Shown here one piece after another: positions 1 through 12,231 of a stretch of 64,000 nt of DNA (the first letter of the stretch is position 1; the number at the start of each line of letters is the position of its first letter). A program made the translations under genes and the position numbers. Under the pieces are notes generated by a model that was not told where the DNA came from, did not search any database, and was given only the letters and a program-made list of their open reading frames with translations. This stretch comes from Piromyces finnis (Eukaryota; Neocallimastigomycota; Neocallimastigomycetes; Neocallimastigales; Neocallimastigaceae): positions 186,001 to 250,000 of the forward strand of contig MCFH01000054.1 in NCBI GenBank assembly GCA_002104945.1. The letters are read 5' to 3'.

Positions 1-3000
1 TTAATTGTCACACACACACGCAAAAAAAATTTTTTTTTCCTTAAATTAAATAATTTTATTTATTATTAAATTAATTTTGAATGAATGGAGGATTACAATA
101 GAAAAAAAAGTTTAAATCAATGGAGTAGATTATATTGTTTTTTAAAGTAAAAAAAGAATATATCCTATATAATCATAGAAATTAGATTCTAGGCTTTTTT
201 TTTAAATAATAAATATTTGTATATAAATTCATATATTATTTTATTATTTCCTATATACAATTAATACTGTTTTATTATTATTATTATTTTTTTTAAATAG
301 AGGCCACTTTTTATAATTACTAAAAATAGTTACATTTATTTTAATATATCTTTTAATAATGATTCATAATTACAAATCAAAATGTAAAGGTCAAGAAATG
401 GAAAAGATTCATTATAAAGTTTAACTTTCCAATACAATATTAATAATAATAGTAAAAAAAAAACTTTTTTCATCTTTTTCTCATTATAATTTAGGGTAAT
501 TTTTTTTTTCATGGGAAATATATAAAATTCTATAGAAAAAAAAAGTAATTGTATATCTTTTTTTTATTATAAACAAAACAAAACAAAACAAGAGTATAAA
601 ATGAAACAAACAATCCAATATCAAGTGGAAAATAAAAATCTCTATTTTTAATTAATAGAAAAATTTAATTAATAGTAACAGAATACTATATATATTTTTA
701 TATATAAAACTATATAAGCCTTATCTATTATTTCTTATTTCTGCTTATTTTTTTTTATTCATAAATATATAAATGTCCTATACCATATATATGATAAATA
801 GAATTGAATTTAATAGAATTATTAAAATATAAACCATTTTTTTTATTTAATAGTAATTATAATTAATATAATTATATATTATTTTAAAAAGAATATATTT
901 TTTTCCATATGCAAATTAAAAAATAAACTTTATTATAAATAAATTGAATGTAGACCTTGTCATTTTTTAATATAATAAATTATTTTTTTTTCACATTCAT
1001 AATGAGTGAATTAAATTAAATTAAATAATAATAATAATAATAATAAAAGAATATATCCATTTATTTATTTATTTTTTTTTTTTAAAAAAGTATATTATAT
1101 AAAGGTGAAATAAAAAATTAAATAAAGCATTTGATATTTTTAAATTAATCAATGTATTAGTAGTATTAAAACTTAAAATGATTAATAAATAAAATATTTA
1201 TTGAGAATGGTTTATTTTTTATTAATTTATTAACATCATAATAAGTTTTATAAATAGTTCACAATAGAAAAAAAAAATTTTTTATTTTCTTCATGGTTGA
1301 TAATTATTTAATACTTTTGAAATAAATTAAATCTTCTATAATAATTAAACTTTATTTCTGATGTAGAATTTTAATTAAAGTTTTATTTATTTCCGTTGAA
1401 ACATTTTTTTATTATATTAAAATTTAAAACTTTATATATTATTACTATTAGAAATTTTATATTTTATGGATCAGCCGGGCATTTTTTTTTTTTAGTTTAA
1501 AATAAAGGTATTCTTTACCTAAATTTAAAAAAATTATTGGGTAGATATCGTTTGTGTATTAATTTTATAATTCATATTATATGTACGTACTTTATTTTAT
1601 CATTAACTAGATCTACATTACCGAAAGAAAAAAAAAATTTCTATAATATACCCATTTCTCATTTTAATTTTGGTATAAAAATGGTTTTTTTTATATAGTG
1701 TTATACTAGTCATAAATTGTTTATATGATGTAATAATAATAATGAAACAATATAAAAAAGTAATAGTGGCAATAAAGAAATGATATTATAATATATTGTA
1801 TTATATTATATTTATATTATATTATATAATCTTTAAATTAGAATAGATATAGATATTTTTTAAAAAAAATATGAACGAATGATGAGTAACAAAAACATTT
1901 TAAAACACTATATATTTTAATGAAATTCTAATGATTTAATTATATTTTTGCATATAAAATAATATAATGGTATATATTGTTATTATAACTTTAAATAATG
2001 AATAAAAATTTCATTTTTTTCCCAATAATTTTGGTGTATTTCCATAAATAAAAAAGCAAAAAAGCAAAAAAAAAAAATAAACATAAACCACCAAACAATA
2101 TATTGTTATAACTAATCTTTTTGATCTATTCAATCTATATATTTTAATTCTATAATTATTTAGATTAAATAAATAATTTTCCTAAAGCAACTCTATTGTG
2201 TATTAAATTACTATTGTTTTCTTTTTATATTCTATTATTTTTATCTCCATTGTTTGATAATTATGGAAAATAATATTAAATATTAAACCTTAATACTTAA
2301 TCTTTTTTATTTTAATTTTAAAAAAAAACAATAAAAAATAAGTGTTGTTTTAGGAAATTTTAATAACTTTATTTAGTAATAAAACAATAAATATATTATA
2401 TTAAAAATGACTAAAATGGAAATTATCTTTTTTTTTAGAATAAATTTATTTTCCTTATAGAGTTACACTAATAATAATAATTATTATAAATAAAGTTGGA
2501 ATAGAGTTATTCTATTTTATTATTTTTTTAAATTAAAGTATTTTTATTGGATGATATATAAAAATAAATATATATTATAGTCAATAATATATATTGTAAT
2601 TTAATAATATGAAGTTATTATTATTTTGTGTATAATAACAACAAATGATTGTGTTTTATTTACATTCTATTTTCAGAGTTTAAATAATTATAGTATTCAT
2701 TCATGAGTAGTATAGGTTTTTTTTTTTAAAAAAATAAAGTTTATAATAAAAAAAACTATCCAATATTTAATCCTATTGATCATTTTTTTTTTTACTTTGC
2801 TTACTATTCATTATTCTTCATGGTAATAATTTAATTTAATATATATAATAATAAAAAAAAAAACAATTATAATTTTATATTTAATAATTATTTAATTAAT
2901 TATTTATATTTATTAATATTTCTACAATATAATGTATTATATAAAAAATAAAATTATATTCATTATCGATGGATTATTTTAATTTTATATTTTTTAAATT

Positions 3001-3297
3001 AAATATATATATAAAAAGTTGGAAATTTTTTTAAAAAAAAAAAAAAATATAAATAGAGGTAAAAATTTCTTTAATTTTTTTTTTTTTTTTCATCTTTTAC
3101 ATTTATAATTTAAATTTTTATTTAAAAAAAAAATAACAAATTGATAAATACTTTTTTTTTAAAAAAAAAAATACAGTGAATACTATCTCTATTATACCTA
3201 TTATACATATATATAAAGAAAATATATAATAGATTTAAAAAAATATCTCTATAAAAACTTTTACCAAAAAAAAAAAAAAGCTTAAATAGAAAAAAAA
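1..3297. other. Gene-poor AT-rich region, left flank
   Basis: No coding segment supported on either strand. The sequence is nearly all A and T, with homopolymer runs, AAT/ATT stretches and many stop codons in all frames. The last few hundred bases, with T-rich and A-rich runs before the ATG at 3298, presumably hold the promoter of the orphan gene. Confidence 0.6.
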
Positions 3298-4387
3298 ATG
3301 TCTCAATTTCAAAGTCTTTCTATTTCTGCTCATAAAAGCAAGAGGTAAATAGTTATTATAATAAAATAATAATTATAGTATAAAAAATTGTGAGTATACC
3401 TTTGTATTAATCAACAATTTTATTTTCAATCAATAAAATAGCAATTATGATGCTAAACAAAAAAAGTTTAAAAGTTCTTTAGAAAATGTAAAACATTTAT
3501 TAAATGATGATGAAAGTAAACATGACCATCAAAAAAGAATATCAAAGGCTCAAACCTATCGTTTATTAAATTGTATTAAAGTTTTAGATTATCTTAAAGA
3601 TTATGACATTCAACCATGTAACGAACGTATTTGTAGAGCTCTTAAACAATACGGTAAAAACAAGGAAAACATTTGTAAATTATGGGAACAAGTTTTATCC
3701 CATGTGAATCATAAAAAGGAAGCAATAAATTCAATACTTGTAAAGAATATTTGGACTCAAATATACTATAGTAATAATAATAATTGTAATACCAATTTTT
3801 ACGAAGGCATGACTAATAATTATAGTATGAATAATCAATGCCATTACTACAATAACTACAATAATGATAATTCATCTTATAATAATCATACTAACAATTA
3901 CAATTATTGCAATAACAATTATAACAATAATAATATCATGAATAATAATCAACCATCATTTCAAAATAATTGTATACAAAGTCCAATAAACTCTTACCCA
4001 ACACCAGATAAATATATTTTCATCAAGGATTTTAATGGCAATAGTAACACCAATACCAATTGTTATAATAATAATAGTAATAACAACTCTAATTATTTAC
4101 CATCACCAGAATTTAAACCAATGTTTATGGAAAACTCACATTATTCTTCTTCTAGTGAAAGTAATTCTTCTGACTATCATTGTACCTATCCAGCCTTTTA
4201 TAAACCAGCTTGGACTATTAGTATGGAACAATTACAAAATGGTAATAAGAAAACTATAAATTCATCATCATCATCATCACAACAACAGTATTTATCTCAA
4301 TATCCATCACCTACTTCTTCTCCAGTTTACAACCATAACAACAACAATACTAATAATTGTTATAATAATTTCCATTGTACCTATTAA
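3298..4387 (+). CDS. Orphan Asn-rich protein, two exons
   Basis: I do not recognise this protein. Exons 3298-3344 and 3442-4387 (GTAAAT donor, AATAG acceptor) join in frame to give 330 residues ending in TAA. The first 120 or so residues are ordinary sequence with a lysine-rich, probably helical block around YRLLNCIKVLDYLKDYD and a small cluster of cysteines. The remainder is dominated by Asn with Tyr, Ser and a short Gln run, as in many regulatory proteins of AT-rich genomes. The ATG follows an A-rich tract and the open frame covers both exons with no stop, which favours a real gene. The composition of the C-terminal half prevents homology calls by eye. A transcription-related role would be speculation. 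Confidence 0.65.
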
Positions 4388-4627
4388 AAAAAAAAGCCCT
4401 TTTCCAATATTCTAATATTAATTAAATTATAATTTCTATCTTTTTATTTTTTTTAATTAAATTATTGACATCATTAAATTTTTTTAAAAAATTATTATAT
4501 TTTTAATTTAAATGATAATATAAATATAATATATACCAAATAATAAAATTTTTAAAAAAATTCATTGTAATATATAACAATCACTATTTAATATAATAAT
4601 ATTATTTATTATATCTTTTTTTTTTTT

Positions 4628-4655
4628 TTCTACTTCTACTTCTACTTCTACTACT
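4628..4655. repeat. TTCTAC hexanucleotide tandem repeat
   Basis: About four tandem copies of CTTCTA/TTCTAC just downstream of the orphan gene, breaking down into CTACTC. No coding role seen. Confidence 0.8.
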
Positions 4656-5709
4656 CTATTACTAACTGAACTATTTAGTTTTTTATTTATTCAATTTTTT
4701 TAAAAAAAAAAACAAATAAATAAAAAATACACAATCTATAATAAGAATAAAAATATAAAATATAATAATAAAATATACAACCTAATAATAATACATTTAA
4801 TACACTATATAAAAAGATGCTTATTATCATCATAAATTGTTTATTCTTTCAACCTACTACCACTCATTTATTAATTATAATAAAAAATAAATTATTTTAA
4901 TTAAATTAAAAAATTCATAATGATGTGGTATTATTTCCTTTTTGGTACTTTTTTTTCTTATGCAAATTTTAATTTCAATTTTAATAATTTTTTTTATTTA
5001 TTTGTTAAATTAAAATAAAATAAAATCGATCCATCCATATCGATTTGAGAAAGTACTTAAAAACATTTTACCATTATCATTTTTTTAAATACTAAAGATT
5101 CCTTTATTTTTTTTCAATATACACATTAGGTGATTATTTTAAAAGATTTAAATATATAAATAGGAAAAGATTTTGTTTAAAAAAGAACTATACCATAAAA
5201 TTATCGTTTTTTTTTATAGAATTAAAAATAAAGTATTGATTTTTTTTAATCTTTACCTAATTTTAGTCAAAAAGAATTTTGTTATTTACGCAAACTTTAT
5301 TTATTATTATTTTTACAAAATCTAATTAATTTTAATATAAATTAATTAATTTTTTTTTTGGGTTACTAAATATTCATTAATTAATTTATCCCTTTATTAT
5401 GATACATCTTTTTTTAAATTTTTTCTATTGTTTTTATTTATTTTTAATTTAATTATAAATAAATTAAAATATAACTATTTTAAGAAATTTTAATTTATGA
5501 ACCTATTGTTCAATTTATTAATAATAAAAAATTAAAAAAGAATTAGAAAACTTAACACTTTTTATACATTCTTCTTAATAATGTAATGTAATGTAAAAAA
5601 AAGTAAGCTATTGTTTATTTTTTTTTTTTTTTATTCTAAAGAATAATTTATTTATTCTAATAATACTATAGATGAAATTAGGTATTGTTTTTTTTTTATT
5701 ATTTAAATA

Positions 5710-5918
5710 ATGAATGGCGGCGTAGTGGTAAAATCTAATAAAAGAAGGTAAAAAAAAAAAAAAACTTTTACAAATTTTTGACATATGAAATGGAAAAAAA
5801 AGAAATATTTAATGGAATATTTTAATGAAAATCTTTTTTTTTTTTAAATAGATTTAACATGAAAAAGAAAAAAGGTTGTTGTAAATACTTATTACTATTT
5901 TATCATTATTCAGGTTAA
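5710..5918 (+). CDS. Doubtful small two-exon ORF, 34 aa
   Basis: An ATG opens a short frame (5710-5747) with an unusually GC-rich start (GGCGGCGTAGTGG). It can be spliced with a GTAAAA donor and an AATAG acceptor to 5852-5918, giving a 34-residue basic peptide with a KKKKGCCKYLLLFYH stretch and a TAA stop. The frame is kept across the junction and the GC patch stands out from the surroundings. No family is recognised. It may equally be a chance ORF or the remains of a larger gene. Confidence 0.22.
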
Positions 5919-6352
5919 AAAAAAGTCTTTTTTTATTTAAAAAAGAAAAGAATATTATTTTATTATTTTTTGTTTTAACTAATAAATTATATCCCAAAAA
6001 ATAAACTTTATTCTATAATGAAATAATGTCATTTTTTATTGTATTTATTTGCCAAAAAAAAAAATAACAACAAACTTTATTCAATAATAAAAAACAATAC
6101 TTTTAGAATGGCTAAAATAGTAATAGTTATTAATAGTAATAATAACAACAATAAATAACAATGATTTTTATTTAAAGTTTTATTATTTATTTTAAAAGAG
6201 ATCATCATTCTAGATTTATGGTCTAGTATTTAGATTTTAGTATTCATAAAATGTTTAAGGAGAAGTTTATTAATTTAAAAAAAAGAAAACTTTTTTTGTT
6301 GACATTGTTAAATAAAAACTTTTATTTTTTTTTAAATTGATGGCTATTCTTT

Positions 6353-6560
6353 ATTTTATTATTATTATTATTATAATTTAATTTTTTTTTAATTAAATCA
6401 TCATCATCCATCATCATCCATCATTGTTAATTATTTTATTATTATTATATAGTTATTATATAATTATTATTATTATTATTATTAAATAGATATTATTATT
6501 ATTATATAATTATTATTAAATAGTTATTATTATTATTATTATTATTTAATATTATATAGT
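6353..6560. repeat. Imperfect ATT-rich tandem region with CATCATCATC motifs
   Basis: ATT triplets interspersed with ATATAGTT and AAATAG spacers that recur every 30-50 bases, preceded by two near copies of ATCATCATCC. This is a degenerate minisatellite with no coding potential. Confidence 0.7.
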
Positions 6561-8284
6561 TATTATTATTATATAAAAATGGGTTATTATTTATGGTTTT
6601 TTTTTTAAATGGTCAATCAATAAACAAGTCTATTTATTATTTAATAAATGATTAATTATTAATTTCCAAATAATATTCAATAATATTAAAATGTATTCAA
6701 AATATTAAAAATAGAGGGTGTACTTAAAATATACCAAGTATTTAAATGTAATCAACATCATATCTCCTCATTATACCTCAATATCATATTTCAATATAAA
6801 GGATGTAATTCATTAGTAAAAGAATTATACTATTTTAATTTCTGTTTATGATGATTTAATTTCTATCATAATGATGATAAAAATGATTTAATATTATGCC
6901 TATGATTAAATATTAATATTATAGAAAAAAATGTACTTTTTTTACATATTTTATTTATGATATTAATTATTTTCTTTTTTTTTTTTTTCTTCTTTCTATT
7001 GTTCAACCTTTTTTTTTTTTTTAACTATTTATAAATGTCTCATTTTTTTGAAAAATAACATTAAAGTTTATAAAATTTTATTATTCATTTTTCTATTTTT
7101 TTTTTTCATTTTTTTACAGAAATTTGATAAATTAAATTAATTTAAAAATTAATTTATTTTATATTATTAATAAAACCTTAATTTTTATACAAAAAATGAT
7201 ATTGTTTTTTTTTTATTACCATAAAATTATAATTATTAAAGTTTTATAATATAAAAAAAAAACAATGAAAAAAAGTCAACAATGAAAAAAACTTTCCATA
7301 AGCAAAAAAGTGAAAAAATATATTTGATATATTTGATGTAGTAAAAAAAAAAAAAAAAAGAGAATTTTGAAAATATTTCTCTTTATATTATTATTAATTT
7401 TATTTTATTTTATTTTTTTTAAATAGTTTGAATTATTTATTTATTGAAATCAAGTTTATTATTATTAATAGTAATTATGTAATTATGTAATTATTATAAA
7501 TATTATTAATTATTATTATTTTTTATTGCTTGCCGTTCATTATTATAATTAATTTAAAGTTTTATTAAAAAAAAAGAGGAAAAGGAAATGTTTTAATGAT
7601 GTTTAATCCCTATCTATGTTTTTTATAAAAAATTATTATTTATAACAATTATTAAAAATATTATGATTAACCTAAATTTTTATTATTAATATTAAATATT
7701 ATATGGAGAAAGGGAAGAGGGGGAAAGTAGAAGGCGGAAAACATTATTTATCTAAAAGATGTTGAAATTAGATTTATATAATTGTACGAGATACTATTTA
7801 AATATACATAAGATAAAAAAAAAAAAAGTCTTTTTTTTATAATAAAATAAAATTATTTATAATAAAAGTAGTAATGGTGAATTGGAACATAAAAAAAGAA
7901 TTATAATTAATGGTTTTATATACAAAAAAAACATTATATTTAAATAAATTATCGATATTGTAAAAGATTATAATAAAATTATTATTTAGTATTTAATAAC
8001 AAATTATCTACAATACTATCATTTAGATTTCATAACCGTTTAATACTTTTAATATTTAAAAATAGTTTGAATTATCTTAATAGTTGCCTTATTTTATTTA
8101 TATTATTACTTTATTATTTAATAATATTTAAATAATTTATAAAAAATGGATAGTCTACCAAACCAAGTATAAAACCGTCTCCACATTATTCTTGATTAAA
8201 GATTGGGATTTACTCTTTTTTTGGTACGACAATGTTTAGGATGGAAGATACTTAGGATGGTAAATAATAAAATTTTAAAAATTG

Positions 8285-8285
<1 letters not shown>

Positions 8286-8317
<32 letters not shown>
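8286..8317. repeat. Poly-T tract of about 32 bases
   Basis: Uninterrupted T run in intergenic sequence, among the longest homopolymers in the window. Confidence 0.9.
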
Positions 8318-8319
<2 letters not shown>

Positions 8320-9500
8320 TTTTGTAGTAGTTTTAATCTTTAGTTGATAGGTTTTTTTTCTATCCATAGTATTTTACTACATTTTTTTTTATTAAAATAA
8401 AAAGTTTTATATTACAATATAGTTTATTATTTTATTTTTATGTCAATTTATAATGAATAAAAGATAATGATATAATAATGTAATTTTAATTGATCCTACG
8501 CTAGTAATTTTAAAGCTTTTTATTAATAATAAAAAAAGTTTAAGGCGCTTTTCATCTTACCTTTTTATTGAAAATATTATATTCATAATAAATTATTAAA
8601 AAAAAAAAAAAGGTTAGTATAATAAATGTATAGTTTTATTGAATTTTAATATTGAAAAATGTATTTTTTAAAAATTAAATGTATTTAAATCGTGGCATAT
8701 ATATATAATTATTAATAATATGTTTTACAGGTATTACAATAACGTTTGACATTTGTTACTAGTTTTACAATGTTGTAATAAAGTTTATTTTTTTTCTAAA
8801 AAATTTTTAAATATTATATTTGTATTTATTTTAATAGTGGCTTATGAAAATTAAATGTAATATATTTCATTATATTACGTTTATAAAGAGGACCTCATTA
8901 ATAAAAAAGAGAAATTTACAACAGTCAATAATTTCAACTCTTTTTTCTTTTTTTCCATCGTTATATGGTTAATCTTTTATTCATGTATAAAATTGAAGGA
9001 ATGAAAAAAAGTAGGTATAAACCCTACAACAGAGTGAGTTCAAAAAAAAAAAAGTTTATTTCCTTAGTCAATTATTGCCAGTAGAAACTGGTGACACAGC
9101 TAGTTTTTAAACATACTTTATTTAAAAAAAGATTTAATTAATAGAAAATATAAATATATTATAATATATTGTAATATATTAAAATTTTCATTTTTCTTTA
9201 TTAAAATGAAAATGGAATTATTATTAAAATGAATGATAATTTTTTATTTTTTAATAATAATAATAAAAAAAAAAAAAAAAGATGGTGTCATTTTATTTTT
9301 TTTTCCCTTTCAGTTCTATTCTAAAAGGAAGAAATATTATAAAAAAGTAAAAGAATGAATTAAAGATTTAAATAAATTTTTTTGTATAAATATTGAACAA
9401 TTTCTTTTAATTTTATTATTATTATTATTATTATTAAATAATAGTTTAAGATTTTAAAAAGTATTAGGAATTTATAACAACAACTACTGCTACTACTACC

Positions 9501-10486
9501 ATGATGATCAAAAACAATTTAACCGATGAAAGGAACCATTCTTTAGAAAAAAGGAAGCAAAGTGAAAAAGAATGTACTACAGGTTTCCAACAAGTTACTG
9601 TTTATCAGCCAAAAATTAACCAACTATTCAAAACTATCTTTGGGAAAATAGAGCATAAAGAAATTACCTTGAAATTTTTAAAAGATTTGGCTCATCTAGA
9701 TATGGAAGAATATGAAACGCTTCGGTTTACCAGTAATAAACATCTTGCTAATGCGTATAAGAAAAAATTAGAAAATCCAATCATTGATTTTGTTATTGAG
9801 ATTTCAGGTAAATATCCAGAAAAAAGTTTACAAGAAACTAACCAAGGTCCATCTACTTTTGGAACATTAGATAAAGAAGAGGCTGAAAGAAAAAGTGAAG
9901 AAAAAGAAGAAGAAGAAGAAGAAGAAGAAGAATATAGTAGTGATTATAGCTATGTTGATTATACATCAAAAAAACTAATTGTAGAAATGCAATTTATTAA
10001 AAATAATCCCAATTTTTTTAAATCAAATTATGTTTAATTTTAGTAATCAAATGATTTATTGTGATGATCATTGTATTTCCAGTAAAACTAAAAGAGGAGT
10101 TCTTTCCATCAACTTTTTAATGAATGATAAGATTGAAAGTTATAAATATAAACATAAATTCATTCATCATTTTAATTATAGTGATGGATTTACCGGTTTA
10201 CACTTTTGAATTTATTGATGCTGATATTTATGTTATTGAATTGTCAAAATTTGATCTTTCCAATTTTGATGATAAGGATAATAAAAATTTATGGGTTGCC
10301 TTTATAAAATGTATTATTTGTAATATTTTAAAAATGGAAACCATGAAAGAAGGAGAAGAGGAATGCTATCATCCAATGCCTCAAATTCCTACTGATCTCT
10401 ATGAAAAATTAAGTAAAATTAAAGAAATTAAAAAAGCCATCGAACTTTATCAACAACAAGACTTGACAAGTTATGACTATTATTAA
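9501..10486 (+). pseudogene. PDDEXK_2-type nuclease ('putative transposase', Rpn-like), frameshifted
   Basis: Intronless relic in three successive frames: 9501 to about 10035, then about 10036 to 10206, then on to the TAA at 10486. The first segment has the family start (QPKINQLFKTIFG), an Asp in NPIIDFVIEI and the catalytic E-x-Q-like strand KLIVEMQF. The middle frame carries GVLSINFLMNDKIES. The last carries ADIYVIELSKFDLSNFDD followed by LWVAFIK, matching the 'ieLpKF ... W..flK' end of TIGR01784/PF12784 proteins. Each frame change equals one extra base in a short T run. An acidic Glu run coded by GAA repeats interrupts the region before the catalytic strand. These proteins are typically bacterial and I believe they are reported in gut fungi, so horizontal origin is likely. 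Lack of introns among intron-rich neighbours agrees. Sequencing error cannot be excluded for the two shifts. Confidence 0.75.
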
Positions 10487-11115
10487 TGTTTATTTATTAC
10501 AGAAAAAAGTACCATGAATGATTTAACCAAAGATAATACTATGGCTATTGAAAAGGAAGATTTAACTGAAAAAAAAAAGGAATGAAAAGTATCCTTTCTT
10601 GAGCCCTATTAAATTTATTTTTTTTTTTTAGTGTGTTGAATTTAAAATAGGAAAAAAAAAAAAAAAAAAAAAAAAAGAGATAAATATTTATACAAATTTA
10701 AAATATTAAATTTAAATAGTAAAACTCTTTATTGGATCAATGTAAAAAATTATATAAAAAAAAAAAAAAAAATAAATTTTATGGCATTAAAGAACTAAAT
10801 TTAATTTTTATAGGAAATTGAATTATTTATAAAAAATCATTTTATTTTATTTTAATTTCATTATTTTATTATGTTTTAATTAGGGATTTTTTTTTTTTTT
10901 TTTAATTAAATAATTAATACCTAATATTGATATATACATTTATAGAAGAAGGAAGTAAGATTTTTTTTTTTTTTTTATAAAATAGTTATCGCTAGCGATA
11001 ATATTAAAAAAAAATCAAATTTTCTTTTATTTTTTTTAACCATAAATTAGGATATCCAGATTATATCCAGATTATATCCAGATTATATCCAGATTATATC
11101 CAGATTATATCCAGA
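10487..11115. other. Intergenic region with palindrome and 11-bp repeat
   Basis: Separates the PDDEXK relic from the 3' end of VPS41. It holds poly-A runs near 10650 and 10760, a perfect 16-bp palindrome at 10986-11001 and most of an 11-bp tandem repeat. No gene seen. Confidence 0.6.
10986..11001. repeat. Perfect 16-bp palindrome centred on CTAG
   Basis: TTATCGCTAGCGATAA reads the same on both strands. Its GC-containing core is unusual in this intergenic sequence. Function unknown. Confidence 0.9.
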
Positions 11116-11125
11116 TTATATCCGG
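11052..11125. repeat. 11-bp tandem repeat (ATATCCAGATT) spanning the VPS41 stop codon
   Basis: Six full copies and one partial copy. The VPS41 stop (TTA on the plus strand at 11116-11118) lies in the last part of the array, so the final Ile codon and the stop are supplied by the repeat and the array itself forms the start of the 3' UTR. Confidence 0.9.
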
Positions 11126-12193
11126 AGGGAAGAGGTTTTCACCGGTCTTTTTATATTATTATTTGTATTTTGACTGGTGCTTTGACGTGGTTCACTATTA
11201 TTTCTAATGTATTGTTTTAGTTGAGAGGAATTCATGGTAAGGGATGAAGTTCCTCCTCTTCCACTACCAATTGAATGATGTTGATTAGATACATTGCCGT
11301 GTAAATTGGCGGATTGACATATTGGACAGTATAAACTTTTATTACTAAATAAATTTTGATTGGAATACCCTTCCATGGTAGGATCATCCTCTTTTATAAA
11401 GGTGGGTTTAATAACACGAACCCCTCTTCTTTCGGAATAGGAATCCTCATGGTCGTTAAATAAACTACTTTTATTTAGACGTCTTTTCGATTTAAATAAG
11501 GAATCTTCCCCTTGATCATCATTAAATTGATTAAGGGAGGATGAATTTAAATTTAATTTTAATGGAACGTAAACGGCTTCAATGGCTTTTGCTAATACCA
11601 TTTTTTTGGTAATTTCTTGATTATTTTCCATTTTAATTGCTTTTGAATTCATTAAATAGGCTATATTTTGAGAGGATTGTAAACATTTTTCATGGAACCA
11701 ATGACGACAAAAGAAGACAATAATAGTTGAATCAGAAGGATCCGTTACTTTTTTTTTTTTTTTAAATGTTATGATGAAAGATAAAATATATATATATATA
11801 TATATATAAATTAATAATAAATATTTTTAAATCTATATATATATATATTTTTTTTTTTAGTATTTTGTTTACTTACTATCAGTAATAATTTCATTATTAC
11901 AAATAGAACATTCAATTGAATCTTTTATGGGTGTAAAGGAAATATTATTAGTGTAATAAAATAATTATTTATAAAAATAATTCAATTATTATTATTATTA
12001 GTAATTAACTTTTATTATTATTTACCTTTAAATAACATTCCTCTTCTTTGAGCATTATAAAGTTGTTCAAATAATTCAATTGTATCACTTATTAAGATTT
12101 TTTCACATCCTTCTCTTAATGACATCTTTAATTTTTTTTTTTTTTTTTTTTACCACAATAGAATTTAATGGTAAATTGAATAATTTATATTAA

Positions 12194-12231
<38 letters not shown>

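Larger units (their letters stand above)
4388..9500. other. Gene-poor AT-rich region
   Basis: Apart from a doubtful small spliced ORF at 5710-5918, I find no supportable gene. It contains a TTCTAC hexamer repeat near 4630, an imperfect ATT-rich tandem region near 6353-6560, a G-rich purine patch near 7700-7740 and a 32-base T run near 8286. Confidence 0.5.

Noticed and set aside
5714-5740. Possible tRNA D-arm (GGCGTAGTGGTAAAATC)
   Set aside because: No acceptor stem, anticodon arm or T arm could be paired around it.
10589-10600. GTATCCTTTC near the PDDEXK relic as a U12-type GT donor
   Set aside because: No branch motif or coding exon on either side; taken as chance.
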